From Mesomycoplasma dispar (GTDB taxonomy: Bacteria; Bacillota_I; Bacilli_A; Mycoplasmatales; Metamycoplasmataceae), in contig NZ_CP007229.1 of NCBI RefSeq assembly GCF_000941075.1, positions 868,001 through 932,000 of the forward strand: 64,000 nucleotides of DNA. The letters run 5' to 3'. This document shows, in pieces, positions 53,460 to 63,743 of this stretch. The notes under the pieces are model-generated. The model worked only from the letters and a program-made list of their open reading frames with translations. It made no database searches and was not told the origin of the DNA. Both the position numbers and the translations under genes were made by a program. Each line of letters begins with the position of its first letter. Within the stretch, counting starts at the first letter, position 1.

Positions 53460-56400
53460 AAAAGTCTTTGTTTTTATTAGCAAAACCAGCAAAATGTATC
53501 CGCGCAATTGCAATATATTTATTTCCCATTTTGTTATTAAACCTAAAAATTAACTTTTTAAGGCGTTTTTTAACCGTAATTGTTAGTGAAAGTTGCTTAT
53601 CAATTTCAGCAATTTTGCTAGGATCACCAATATTTTCTTTAGCTAATTCATGGATTTTTCCATCCACATCCTCATATGAAACACTAATATAATCTTTTCA
53701 TCAATCTTTTCTGTTTATCGGCGTATAATCACTATTTTCAAAAAAACGTAGACGCACTCCTTCGACATAAAAACCATGAGGATATTGCGAAACATTTTTT
53801 GGAATCATCTTAAATTCAGTCCCACTTTGATTTCCGTAATTATCGTGATATCAATAAGTGTTTCCCTGTCCAAAAACATTTTCTGGGCGGTATTTGTATG
53901 AAAAATAGGTTGAGTATTTCGTATCACCAAATCCTCAAATTTGACCAGGATTTTTTAAAATGTTATAATCAACAAAGTTAAAATTCTGTTTTTCCAAAAA
54001 CTCAGAAAATTGACTTCCTAAATAATCAAGTTGGTATTGTGGCTGTAAATAATTAGGAAAATTTTTCTCTTTTGTAATTTTTAAGTTGCTAAAAAGTGAA
54101 GAATTTGACTTTAGAACATTTTCAATTTCAGTTTCTGAAATTTCAGAGACAAATTTTCAACGATTTTCCTTGGCAAATTCGGTCCATTTTTGTGCAATTT
54201 CTTTCCTAATATCATCAAAACTGGTTAATTTAATCGCTGATTTTAACATTCCTGTGTCTAAAATTTGTTTGTTTCGGCTTTGATTTCAGGAAAATGATTT
54301 AATTTTGTAATTTCCAGTTTTAATCTTTTCTATCTCTGATTTTGCAAAAGTAAAACTTAATTTAAACTGAAAATGTGATCTTATTCTGTTTGCTTCCAAA
54401 TTTGAATTATTGACCTTTTCAATTTTAGCCCTAAATAGTTTAACCAGACTATCTTCTTTTTCTTGATGCTGTAATTCTAAATCAAAAAGTTGGGTGTTTT
54501 TGCTTAAATCAACATTTGAAGAAACATCAAAACTAACAACACCAGTTTTTTCGTCAATTTTCAAATTATCTACCAAGTCAATTTTATTTTCGAAACTAAA
54601 TTTTTCAGTGTTTTCCTTGTTAAAATAGTTTACCTTTTTCTCAGTCCCAAATTCAATAGTTTCAATTTGGTATTTCTGATTTACTTTTAAATTTTGAAAT
54701 TTAACCCTTAAATATTGCAGATTTTCTTCTGGTTTACCAATTTCTTGCTGCGAATTTTCAACAGTTGCTTCTGCTTCAAGAGATTCTCCATCTTTAGTTT
54801 TATAAGTAATTTTTGCCTTGTCATTTTCCTTAATTTTTTGACTTTTATCGGCAAAAGGAATTATCCCATCGACTGAATTTAGATTATCGCTTGAAAAAAT
54901 AGGTGTCCCCTGTTCAAAAATATCGTTTGCAAAAATTTTAATACTTTGAGATTTTTCCACTTTAATCCTTTCATTATTAGAGGTTTGAATTGCTACTAAT
55001 TCATAAAAAGTGTTGGTTTTTTCAAGGGTAATTTTGGTTTTAATGACACTTTCGTTTTCGACAAAAAATTCAGATGCTATTTCTTTTCCAGTTGAACTTT
55101 CTGCTTCCTGAAAAATCAATTTTGCCTTATTTTCTTTGAATTTATTTTTATCTGTTAGTTCAATTTTTAATTCACGTTCCTTAGTAAAAGGTGATTCGGT
55201 CTGGTCAAAAACGGTCAATCCGACTGTATTTTTAATTGTACTGAATTCAAATTGGTTCGCTTTTTCAATCGAAGAATCATAAAAAACACCTTCTAAACCG
55301 TTTAGTTTGTAATTTTTTCAAGCTTTTTCTGGTTTAGTATTAAAAAATAATCGTTGAATTTTATATTTTGTTTCGCTTTTTAGTCCAGAAAAATTAAAAT
55401 TTAACATTCATTTTTGATCTTTTTTCGTAATTTTTCCTTGAAATGTTTCACTTTTATCGTTTTTTTCTGTGGTTAAAACTGCACTAACCGTTTGGTTTTC
55501 GCTAAAAACATTATCAGAACTTTTTAATTCAGCACTAAAATTTGCTGAATTAATTGTTAAATTTGTAAAATTATCTCCATTTTTTACAATTTCTATACCT
55601 TTTGGTTCAATACTAACTTTAAAATTTTGAGTAGAAATTCATTTTTCATCAGTTTCGATACTGTCAAAGTCAAAAATTCTATTTGAATCAATATTTTCAA
55701 AAGTAAATTCAACATTTTCTCCGCTAGTTTTAACTGACGAAGATTTAAAAGTTTGATTTTTATCCCTTAAAATCAAAGTTAAATTTTTGCTGTTATTGTT
55801 TAAAATTTTTCCACTAATTATCAATTTATTTTCAGAAAAATCTTTAAATTTAAGTTCTTTTAATGTTAAAACTGATGTATCAAAAACAAAATTACTACTA
55901 AAATCTATCGGAACAATTTTGTCATTCTGACGAAAGTTGACTGTGTTAATTACATATTTTTTATTATTTTCAAAATGAATATTATCAAATGCTAAATCAT
56001 TATTAAATTTTTTGTAGTTAGTAGCAACAGTTTTTCGATTTTGATTGTCTTTTTCATTTAAATCAACTTTTACTTGAACGCCATTCAAATCAATTGTTTC
56101 AGAAACTAAATTCATTTGAAATGAATCTAAATTAAGTTGCTGAATCTTGTCAAGTTTAATTTTGTTTTCAAGTGAAAATAAGTTTGATTTTGCCAATTTT
56201 TCATGAAAAATTGGTTTTTCCGTATTTTTTAGTCACAATTTTTTCTTAATTTCATATGGTTCTAATTTTTCAATTTTAACCGATTTGTTTGGTAAAATGT
56301 TGAAATGAAATTTTAGAAAGATTTTGCCTTTTTCTTCAAAAACTTCACCAATTGATTCAAATTCTTTCTGATTTTCAGATGCAAATAGTTTAATTTTATC

Positions 56401-57531
56401 ACCTTGTTTTAAAGTGCTGTTTTCATCTTGTAATTCTAAAACTCCGCAAATTTGGTCAATAAAATTACTTTTTAAGTGCTTAATCTCTTTTATTTTTATT
56501 GGCTCAAAATGTTTTACAAAAGTGAAACTCTCGATGTTATTTTGAATTTTTATTTCATTTAATTTATTTTTTGAATTAATAAAATAAATATTTGATAAAA
56601 GATATTTATTATTTGGCAAAATTTTATCAAAAACAAAATGATACAATTTTTTTTCAAAATCAAAATATCCGTATTTTGAAGATAGTTTTGTCTGTCCATC
56701 TTCAGAATTAATTGTTAAAACTAAATTTGAACTTGTTATTTCGGGATCTATGAAATTAAAATAGATATCAACAGCTTCATCATTTTGCTCTACTGACTTG
56801 ATTATTGAAAATTTCTTTTCTGGAACAGAAACATTTTCAAGGTTTGACTGATTAGCGAGATTTTCTACTACTTTTTTCCCCTCAAATTCCACAAAAAGAT
56901 CGTTTAAATTTATTGGTTGCTCTGATTTAGTTTTTTCATCGAAAAAATAAATTTCACGAATAGCAAGTTTTTGTTCTAAATCTAGTGAATTAGAATTTAA
57001 TTGGGTGCTTTGACCAAGGAAATCAACAGCAATATTTCTTTTAACGCTATATCCTGATTCGTTTTTTAGAATTAAAAATACATTTCGATTTGCGGTAAGA
57101 TTTTTATTAAATTGTAATTTTTCAGTTGTATTATTTCACATAACAGGTTTAAAAATCGGCGCATTTTCGTAGTCAGTTTTAAAAATTGGTTTGCCTTGAA
57201 TTTCGATTGAGGTTAATTTAAAACTTTCATCGAGATTTGTAGGATGGTTTATTGCTAAAGTTCCAGTTTTGTCAACTTCAAAAGAAACAAATTCAGAATC
57301 GTTGTTTTTGTTTATAAATTTTGATTTTGCAATTTTACTTGCAAAATTTTTATCAAGATTAAAACTAGCTAAAATATCACCATTTTTGTTATATTTATAT
57401 TCATAATTATACAATTTTAGATAATTTGAACTGTTTTGGCCCAAAATTATGATACTAGTAAGTGCAAGCGATGTGATTGCAAAAAATCCGACAGTAGCGA
57501 CTATTAATATTTTTTTTCTTTTTTTAATCAT
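53434..57531 (-). CDS. Giant repeat-domain surface protein (DUF1410-like), C-terminus extended by the MITE
   Basis: 1365 residues, ATG 57531 with a basic start MIKKRKK and one signal anchor (residues ~8-30), stop TAA 53436-53434 inside the element. The body is a chain of beta-rich modules with recurring phrases such as NKKYVINTVNF, NQKYQIETIEFG, NKYLLSNIYF and ...L.L.D.....K, as in mycoplasma DUF1410 proteins. The C-terminal ~300 residues form a different domain ending ...NKYIAIARIHFAGFANKNKDF. The last codons SWVSQLVV come from the inserted element; without it the protein would stop after NKDF. A 22-bp palindrome lies inside (56193-56214). Likely an elongated, surface-exposed fibre. Function unknown. 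Confidence 0.7.
53460..53476 (+). repeat. Right 17-bp target-site duplication
   Basis: Identical to 52656-52672 and coding, on the minus strand, the NKNKDF end of the giant surface protein. Confidence 0.9.
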
Positions 57532-57605
57532 TTCTCTCCTTCGGTTTTCATTAACCGTTTTGAAATTAAAATAGAAATTTTAGTTTTGATTATTTATTAA
57601 AACTC

Positions 57606-57746
57606 AAAAAACGGGTTCAAATGAACCTTTAATTTTTTGAAAAACAAAAAATGATCTATTTTCTACATTTTGAGAAAAACAGATCATTTATGTATTCTTA
57701 AAATAAACTAAAATTTAGGTTTTGAAAAACACTTGAAGTAATTATA
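57606..57746 (-). promoter_or_regulatory. Promoter and double-hairpin leader of the giant surface protein gene
   Basis: Minus strand TATAAT at 57746-57741; then a hairpin with AATGATCT / AGATCATT ends (57688-57650) followed by T6, and a second, GGTTCA-TT-TGAACC (57627-57614) followed by CGTTTTTT. Both precede the ATG at 57531. They may simply terminate ktrB read-through, but the promoter lies upstream of both, so transcripts from it would have to pass two terminators. Confidence 0.5.
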
Positions 57747-57937
57747 ACATAAAAAATTTAAAAAACAAACAAAATTTAATAAGAAATTAAACCGTTAGTT
57801 TAAAAAACCAGTTTGTGTTTTTTCTAGTGAATTAAAATTTTTCTTATATAATAATTATAAATATTATATCATTTCTAGAATTTTTACAAAAAAATTAGCA
57901 ATCTTTCATCAACAAAATTTTATTTTTCGATTAAAAC

Positions 57938-59422
57938 CTAACCAATTAGAATATCTTCGGTTATATAAGTTTTATTTTGTTTGCCGATATTATCACCTTG
58001 TCAAACATAAATAAATGAGGTAATTCCAAGTTGACCGATTAGCATTATAATCATAAATCCGATTTGGGAAACTACCGACAAATCACGAATTAGCCCAGTC
58101 GAAAGTCCAGAAGTTCCAAAAGCAGAAGTGACTTCAAAAATCAAATGATGAATTTGATAAGGACTACTTTTCCCTTGATTAATAAGATCATCAAGTGAAA
58201 AACTAGCAAGAAAAACAAGGAAAATCACTAAAACTAAAGAAATAAAAAAGACAATTGAGGCTGATACAATTTTGTCAGTCGTGATTCGCCTTTTAAAAAC
58301 ATTAACATCTTGTGATCCTCTAATTTTAGAGATGATCACAATAATAAAAATTCAAAAAGTTGTAACCCTAATTCCGCCGCCAGTTGAAGAAGGCGCAGAT
58401 CCAATAAACATTAATAAACTTGTTAAAAAAGTGCTTGCTTGTGATAATTGTTTTAAATCAAAAGTGAGAAAACCAGTTGAACGTGCCATAAAATTATGGA
58501 ATAAAAGTGCAAAAGACTTATCAAATCAGTTGCCATTTTGTTTTTGGTTTCAAAAAGTAAGATTTGATGAAGAACTTGTTTCAAAAGCAATAAAGAGAAT
58601 GAATCCAAAAAAGGAAATCACAAAATAACTTAAAATTGAAATTTTTGAAAAAAGGGAAAAGCGAAAGTTTTTCACTTTTTGCCGTGAAAGTTTAATACGA
58701 AAATAACAGTAAAAATCGTAAATTACTGGATAACCAATTCCGCCAATTATTGTCAAAATTATAATAATTATTTGCAAAAAATAAGAATAATAATAAGGTT
58801 CAAAACTATAAGCGCCAATTATGTCAAAACCAGCATTGTTTATCGCTGAAATACTATGAAAAATCGCAAATCTTATCGATAAAGATAAATCTTTATAAGG
58901 TGATTTTTGAAAGGAAAACTTTTCAGGATTTGCATCGTAGAAATAAAAGTAGAGAGTTAAGGCAAAACTACTAATGAAAACTAAAATTAAAAAAAGATTA
59001 ATTGATGTTTTAATCACACCTTTTAAATCGTTTAACTTGCTCGATCCACGTTCAATTTTGAGAATTTCACGGGATAAAATACTAATTTTTTTTCCGAAAA
59101 GATGATTAAAAATATAGAATTTTACAGCAAAAATCCCGATTCCACCAAGGGAAATTAAGATTGCGATCACGCTTTGACCAAAAACATTAAAATTTGTTCC
59201 TGTATCAACTAAACTGAGTCCTGTGTCGCTAAAAGCTGAAACTGATGTAAAAAGTGCGGCTAAAAAATTGATTTTATTAAGTGAGTTACTATGAGAAAAT
59301 GGTGCCACTAAAAAACCAGCACCAAGAAGAATAATCGATGTATAAACGGTGAAAATAATGTGAATTTTTTTGAGACGGAAAAGTGATTTTAGAAAACTTT
59401 TGAAATTAATTTTCAGGTTCAT
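57938..59422 (-). CDS. ktrB: Potassium uptake channel subunit (KtrB/TrkH family)
   Basis: 494 residues; start ATG 59422 after AACGGGG, chosen over an upstream in-frame ATG at 59491 for its ribosome site; TAG 57940-57938. Four M1-P-M2 repeats are visible, each with a pore motif: FTSVSAFSDTGLSLVD, HSISAINNAGFDIIG, HNFMARSTGFLTFDL and TSAFGTSGLSTGLI. The central Gly of each filter (DTG, NAG, STG, TSG) is as expected. It forms the K+ pathway gated by KtrA, which is coded divergently 354 nt away. Confidence 0.88.
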
Positions 59423-59614
59423 TTTTCCCCGTTTGTTATATTTTGCCTTATCTTTTACATTTTTATTAAAAATTAAATTTTTCAACAACAAAAAAAAAAA
59501 AAGTTATTTTTTTTTGTTCAGAATAAATGTAATAATTATATCAAATCTAGTTAAAAATTTAATCAAGAAAGACAAAAATAAGTCAAGAGTAATTTTTAAA
59601 TTAATTATTTTCTA

Positions 59615-59668
59615 TTCTCAAATTTCAAAAAAATCTATGAATTCATACACTTTTTTGAAATTTGAGAA
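59615..59668. repeat. 18-bp inverted repeat between ktrB and ktrA
   Basis: TTCTCAAATTTCAAAAAA (59615-59632) and its exact reverse complement (59651-59668) around an 18-nt spacer, in the divergent ktr promoter region. The remaining gap (59423-59776) holds A/T runs and no gene. Confidence 0.85.
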
Positions 59669-59762
59669 TTAACTTAATAAAGAAATTAATAATAGGAATT
59701 TTGTTTTTTAATTTTTTAAATATTTTTTAAAAAAATTTTGAAGTTTTTTTTGAATTTTAGTC

Positions 59763-59768
59763 TAAAAT
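59763..59768 (+). promoter_or_regulatory. -10 box giving a near-leaderless ktrA mRNA
   Basis: TAAAAT 9 nt upstream of the ATG at 59777; no ribosome-binding sequence fits between. Confidence 0.45.
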
Positions 59769-59776
59769 TTATTCAA

Positions 59777-60472
59777 ATGAAACGTGCAAATATCTGTATA
59801 ATCGGAGCAGGTCGCCTTGGAAGGGCGGCGATTTCGCAATTAGCTGAATCAGGACATAATGTAATTGTTATTGATAAAAAGGCTGAAAATCTCAAATTTG
59901 TTCGTGAATTCGCGACGATAGAGCCAATTATTATGGATGCTAGCGACATAAACGCAATGCGAAACGAGGTTGGACTTGAGGATATTGATACAATTATTGT
60001 TGCAACATCGGATAATATTGAAATTATTGCAACTTTATTAGAATTACAAACAGAAATTAACCTTTTTAATAATCTAAAAATTGCCGCACGTGCTGTTAAT
60101 AAAAGACACGCTCGTGTTTTAAAACAGATTGGTGTTGACTGAATTATTAGTCCAGAAGAGGAAGCTGGAATCAAAATGGCACTTTTAACTGTTGATAAAA
60201 ATTTTCTAAATTACGCTGACAATCTCAAAGAAATTGCTAACGGAGTTTTTGCTGGTAGTGTTAATGTAAAATCGCCACATTATATAAATAAGACCATTAA
60301 AAACGCTAATTTACGTCAATTTAACGTCAATGTTGTTTTGATTAAAAGAAACAAAGAAGCTTTTTTGCCCGCTGCTGAAACAATAATTCAACAAAATGAT
60401 GAAATTACAATTATTGGTAAAATTGGCGATGTTACCACTGTTTTACAGAAATTAGAGTCGATTAAGAAGTAA
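59777..60472 (+). CDS. ktrA: Potassium uptake regulatory subunit (KtrA, RCK domain)
   Basis: 231 residues from ATG 59777 (MKRANICIIGAGRLGRA); the earlier in-frame ATG at 59738 would put 13 AT-coded residues before the Rossmann strand and is rejected. Stop TAA 60472. RCK_N domain: nucleotide-binding GAGRLG (~residues 10-15), acidic end of beta-2 (IVIDKKAE), IIVATSDNIEIIATLLEL. RCK_C domain from ~residue 140 (GSVNVKS...ITIIGKIGDV). KtrA binds ATP/ADP and gates KtrB. The genes are divergent rather than in one operon. Confidence 0.9.
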
Positions 60473-60490
60473 ACAAATTTAGATTTTAAC

Positions 60491-60524
60491 AACAAAAAAG
60501 CGAGAAATTTCTCGCTTTTTTGTT
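60491..60524 (+). terminator. Terminator of ktrA
   Basis: Perfect 34-nt palindrome with core AGCGAGAAATTTCTCGCT and flanking A/T runs, 18 nt after the ktrA stop. Confidence 0.9.
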
Positions 60525-60538
60525 CTAAATGGTTTAAG

Positions 60539-61934
60539 TTAGTATAGGAAAATGAGACACATCATTATTTTTAATTATTTTTAAAACAAATTTTTATTAT
60601 TTTTTATTCTCCAAAATTGTGAAAATTTTTTTGAGCACCAAATTGTTCAAAATGAGAATTTGGACTCAAATATGAAAGGCAACTTTGCACTCTAGTTTTA
60701 TTGTATCATTTAACAAATGAGCTGATTTTTTGATGGGCATCTTCAAGGTTTTCAAAAATTTTACCCTCAACATTCAAGTATTCTCTTTGTAAAATAGCAT
60801 AAAAGTATTCAATCGGGCGGTTTGCAAGCGCGTTTCCTTTTGGCGACATTGATTGTTGAATGTTGTTTTCTTTTAAAAATTGAGCAAATCGGTGGTTAGC
60901 ATATTCAACTCCATGATCTGAATGGAAAAATTTAGGTGTAATTTTGTGTTTTTTGATTGTTTCTTTTACTAATTTTATTGTTTCTTCTGAAAATCTAGTC
61001 TTGGAAATTGAAAAATTTAGCAAATAATTAGATTTTGTTTCAATTATTGAATGCAAAAAATAAAAATCATCGCCAATTCTTATAAATTTAATATCAGCAA
61101 ATCATTTTTCACCAAAATTTTTAGATTCAAATTGTCCTTTGATATGATCTTCGGCTCAAATCCGCGAAAATTTAGCTTCTTTTGGCGCATTTTTACCTTG
61201 TTTTTTGTAAGCAATCGATTTTATCCCTAAATGTTCATAGTGTTTTTGAAAAACATATGTGCTTATATTATTTCCTTGATTTTTGTATACATTATACAAA
61301 TTATCTCGACCTTTTACTTTTCTGTTAAAATTAAAACTTTCAAGAATTCAATCAAGTAATTCTTTACTGTATACCATTTCTTTTGGTGATTTTTTCACCT
61401 TTATTTTGCGATAAATCGATGTGCGATTAACTTTTAAAACGCTGCAAAGTCTTGTTGAATTTTCGATTTGATCCTTATCTTTTTCTGCTTCTTGTTTTCG
61501 CTTTTTAAGTTCGTCCATTACAATTGCAGGATCAATCCCGTATCTTCTAAGGACGTTTTCCATTATTTCTTGATAAATTCCGCGGTCATTTTCCGAAAGA
61601 TCGTTAATTGTGTATTGTTTTTTTGACTTACGTGGTGATTTATTTTTACCACGTGTGTTAATTAATCCGTTCATGCCATAATTATAATACTTTTTTTGTC
61701 AGTTTCGAATTAAATTATTCGCATATGTCTGTAAAAAACCCTCTTTTTGCGATTTTTTATTAACTGATTTATTTTTATAAATTTCACGAAACTCGTTTGC
61801 AAAATGTATAGTCGCACTTTTGAATCCTTGCGATTCAGCGATTTTGATATATTTGATTTTTTCATTAATTGAAAATTTATTTTGTTTCATAAAAAAACAC
61901 ACCTCTCTTGGTGTGTCTCATTTTTTTCTACTAA
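60539..61934 (-). mobile_element. Intact IS3-like insertion sequence
   Basis: Ends TTAGTATAGGAAAATGAGAC and, inverted, TTAGTAGAAAAAAATGAGAC define imperfect terminal repeats of ~25 bp; the inner TGAGACACA...TGTGTCTCA (60553-61920) follows the TG...CA rule of IS3 ends. The outer TTAGTA part also occurs in the deleted copy at 21378-21818, so it seems to belong to the element. I see no clear direct target duplication. One complete transposase gene. Confidence 0.8.
60604..61890 (-). CDS. IS3-family transposase, single frame
   Basis: 428 residues, ATG 61890 after AGAGAGGTG, TAA 60606-60604; TGA codons as Trp and no frameshift. N-terminal helix-turn-helix (FSINEKIKYIKIAES, residues ~5-19), a Lys-rich linker with a second HTH (LCSVLKVNRTSIYRKI, ~170), then the DDE core: EKWFADIKFIRIGDDFYFL (first D), FFHSDHGVEYAN (second D) and NRPIEYFYAILQREY (E). 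C-terminal TRVQSCLSYLSPNSHF is the usual IS3 ending (R...L...P). Most IS3 elements make the fusion by -1 frameshift; here it is one gene. All catalytic residues are present, so it may be active. Confidence 0.9.
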
Positions 61935-62140
61935 TTTATAACCGTTTTTATGAATAATTTTGCTTATTAAATTTATTTTTTAAAGGAAAACTGCCTTAAA
62001 AACAAAATGATTTTTTATCTATACCTTGTTAGTTTATAATTCGAAATTATACTATAAAATCTTATGTTTTTAGCAAAATTACAACAGATTTTCGTTATAA
62101 AAAACACGAATTTTTTTTAAAGAAAAAACAAAAAATATAT
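61935..62140. other. AT-rich gap between the IS and the pot promoter
   Basis: No gene seen. Contains A/T runs only. Confidence 0.4.
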
Positions 62141-62306
62141 TATAATTTTGGTTTACTTATGGATTTCGAAAAATCGTACTTATATTTGCTAAAACTTTAC
62201 ATATTTGAGGCATCTCTTTTTGAAGATGCTGCTTTTTTCTTCGAATCCGCATCACTTGATATTTTTGATAGATTCCCCATTAATCTTCATTAGAGAAGAT
62301 TTTTTC
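62141..62306 (+). promoter_or_regulatory. Promoter and structured leader of the pot operon
   Basis: TATAAT 62141-62146. The RNA can form a closing stem GGATTTCGAA (62161-62170) with TTCGAATCC (62240-62248, one bulged T), enclosing GCATCT (62210-62215) / AGATGC (62224-62229). A second GCATC at 62249-62253 could compete for GATGC (62225-62229). Then AATCTTC (62282-62288) / GAAGATT (62295-62301) with T6 forms a terminator. About 100 nt later comes potA. The pattern suggests an attenuator or riboswitch-like leader; no known class recognised. Confidence 0.55.
62159..62293 (+). CDS. 44-residue uORF in the pot leader
   Basis: ATG at 62159, ~6 nt from the predicted transcription start and with no ribosome site, to TAG 62291-62293, which lies in the loop of the downstream terminator hairpin. 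Sequence starts MDFEKSYLYLLKLYIFEASL and is rich in Phe and Tyr. It has no TGA. It could be a true leader peptide whose translation opens the terminator, or a chance frame over a structured RNA. Confidence 0.35.
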   Translation: MDFEKSYLYLLKLYIFEASLFEDAAFFFESASLDIFDRFPINLH

Positions 62307-62408
62307 TTCAAAGATGAGGTTTTCATATTTTTTTAGAATAAAAATTTAATTTTTTTATTCAAATTAGATATTGTTTTTATTTTATCTATTCAAGGGGAAA
62401 ATTCAATA

Positions 62409-63743
62409 ATGAACAACACTGAAAAAAGTGAAATAATTATCTCACTTGTTGATGTTGACAAAGAATTTGGTGATAAAAAAGTTTTGAACCAAATAAATTT
62501 GGACATTAAAAAGGGGGATTTTGTCACTCTTTTAGGTCCTTCAGGATCTGGAAAAACAACAATTTTAAGGTTAATTGGTGGTTTTGAATGAACAACCCGT
62601 GGTGAAATTAAATTCAACGGCATCGACATTAAAGACATTCCCGCCCATAAACGTGATACAGCCACAATTTTTCAAGATTATGCACTTTTTCCACATTTAT
62701 CAGTTAGAGGAAATATCGAATTTGGACTTAAATTAAAGCGAATTAAAAAAAGCGAGACTGAAATTCCTGATTCAGTTTGGAAAAATTTCGCTGAGTTAAA
62801 GAAAAAATGACAAGCAAAGCAAGATGAAAAAATTGCTGAATTAAATGTTTTACAAGCAAACCTGGACAAACAGCTTGAAAATCCAAATTTGTATGAAAAA
62901 ACACGTCGAAAATTACAGGATAAATTAGATGATTCTGACTTTAAATATTCAAATTGAGAAAATTATGTTTTTTCAAAATCAGAAAGTTTTGAAAAAAAAT
63001 ATCTTACCCGAAAAATAACAAAAGCCGAAATTGATAAGGAAATTAGCGACATTATTGAACTTGTTGGTCTAACTGGCAATGAAAATCGCGCAATTTCTGA
63101 ACTATCAGGTGGTATGAAGCAAAGAGTTGCATTGGCAAGATCACTTGTCATCGAACCAGAAATTGTTTTATTAGATGAACCTTTATCAGCATTAGATGCT
63201 AAAATTCGCCAAAAAATGCAAGTTTTTTTAAAGAGAATTCAGCAAAAACTTGGTTTAACCTTTATTTTTGTAACTCATGACCAAGATGAAGCGCTGCAAT
63301 TATCCGATAAAATTGCAATTATTCGAAACGGTCAAATTGCGCAATATGATGAACCAAAGCAGATTTATGACTATCCAGTTAACAAATGAGTTGCTAATTT
63401 CATCGGTGATTCTAACTTTTTTGATGCAAAATTTATTCAAAAAAATCAAGTTGAAATTCTTGGCGTTCCTTTATACACAATTCACACCGAATTTCAATCT
63501 AACCAAAAATTAGATGCACTTATTCGGCCTGAAGACATTGATATTGACCTAAATTCAGGATATTTTAAAGGAAAAGTTGTCCAAAATATCTATAAAGGTT
63601 CATATTATTGACTTGATATTAAAGTTGGAAATAAAATAATTTACGTCGAAACTAACGATTTTTACGACCTTGAGACCGAAGTGTACTTAAAATGAGACGA
63701 TGATGCGATCCACTTAATGGAGATTGAAGATGGAAATTCTTAA
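62409..63743 (+). CDS. potA: Spermidine/putrescine ABC transporter ATPase with insertion
   Basis: 444 residues, ATG 62409 after AAGGGG, TAA 63741-63743. Walker [10 protein letters not shown] (~residues 45-53), Q-loop [12 protein letters not shown] (~90), signature [14 protein letters not shown] (~residue 231), Walker [16 protein letters not shown], switch [10 protein letters not shown], and a C-terminal TOBE domain with LIRPEDIDI. Between Q-loop and signature about 90 more residues than usual are present, a Lys/Glu/Trp-rich helical insert ([24 protein letters not shown]). PotA powers polyamine uptake with PotB, PotC and PotD. The potB start overlaps its end by 14 nt. Confidence 0.88.

Noticed and set aside
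59773..60174. 133-residue minus-strand frame opposite ktrA
   Set aside because: KtrA has clear nucleotide-binding motifs on the plus strand; this is its mirror.
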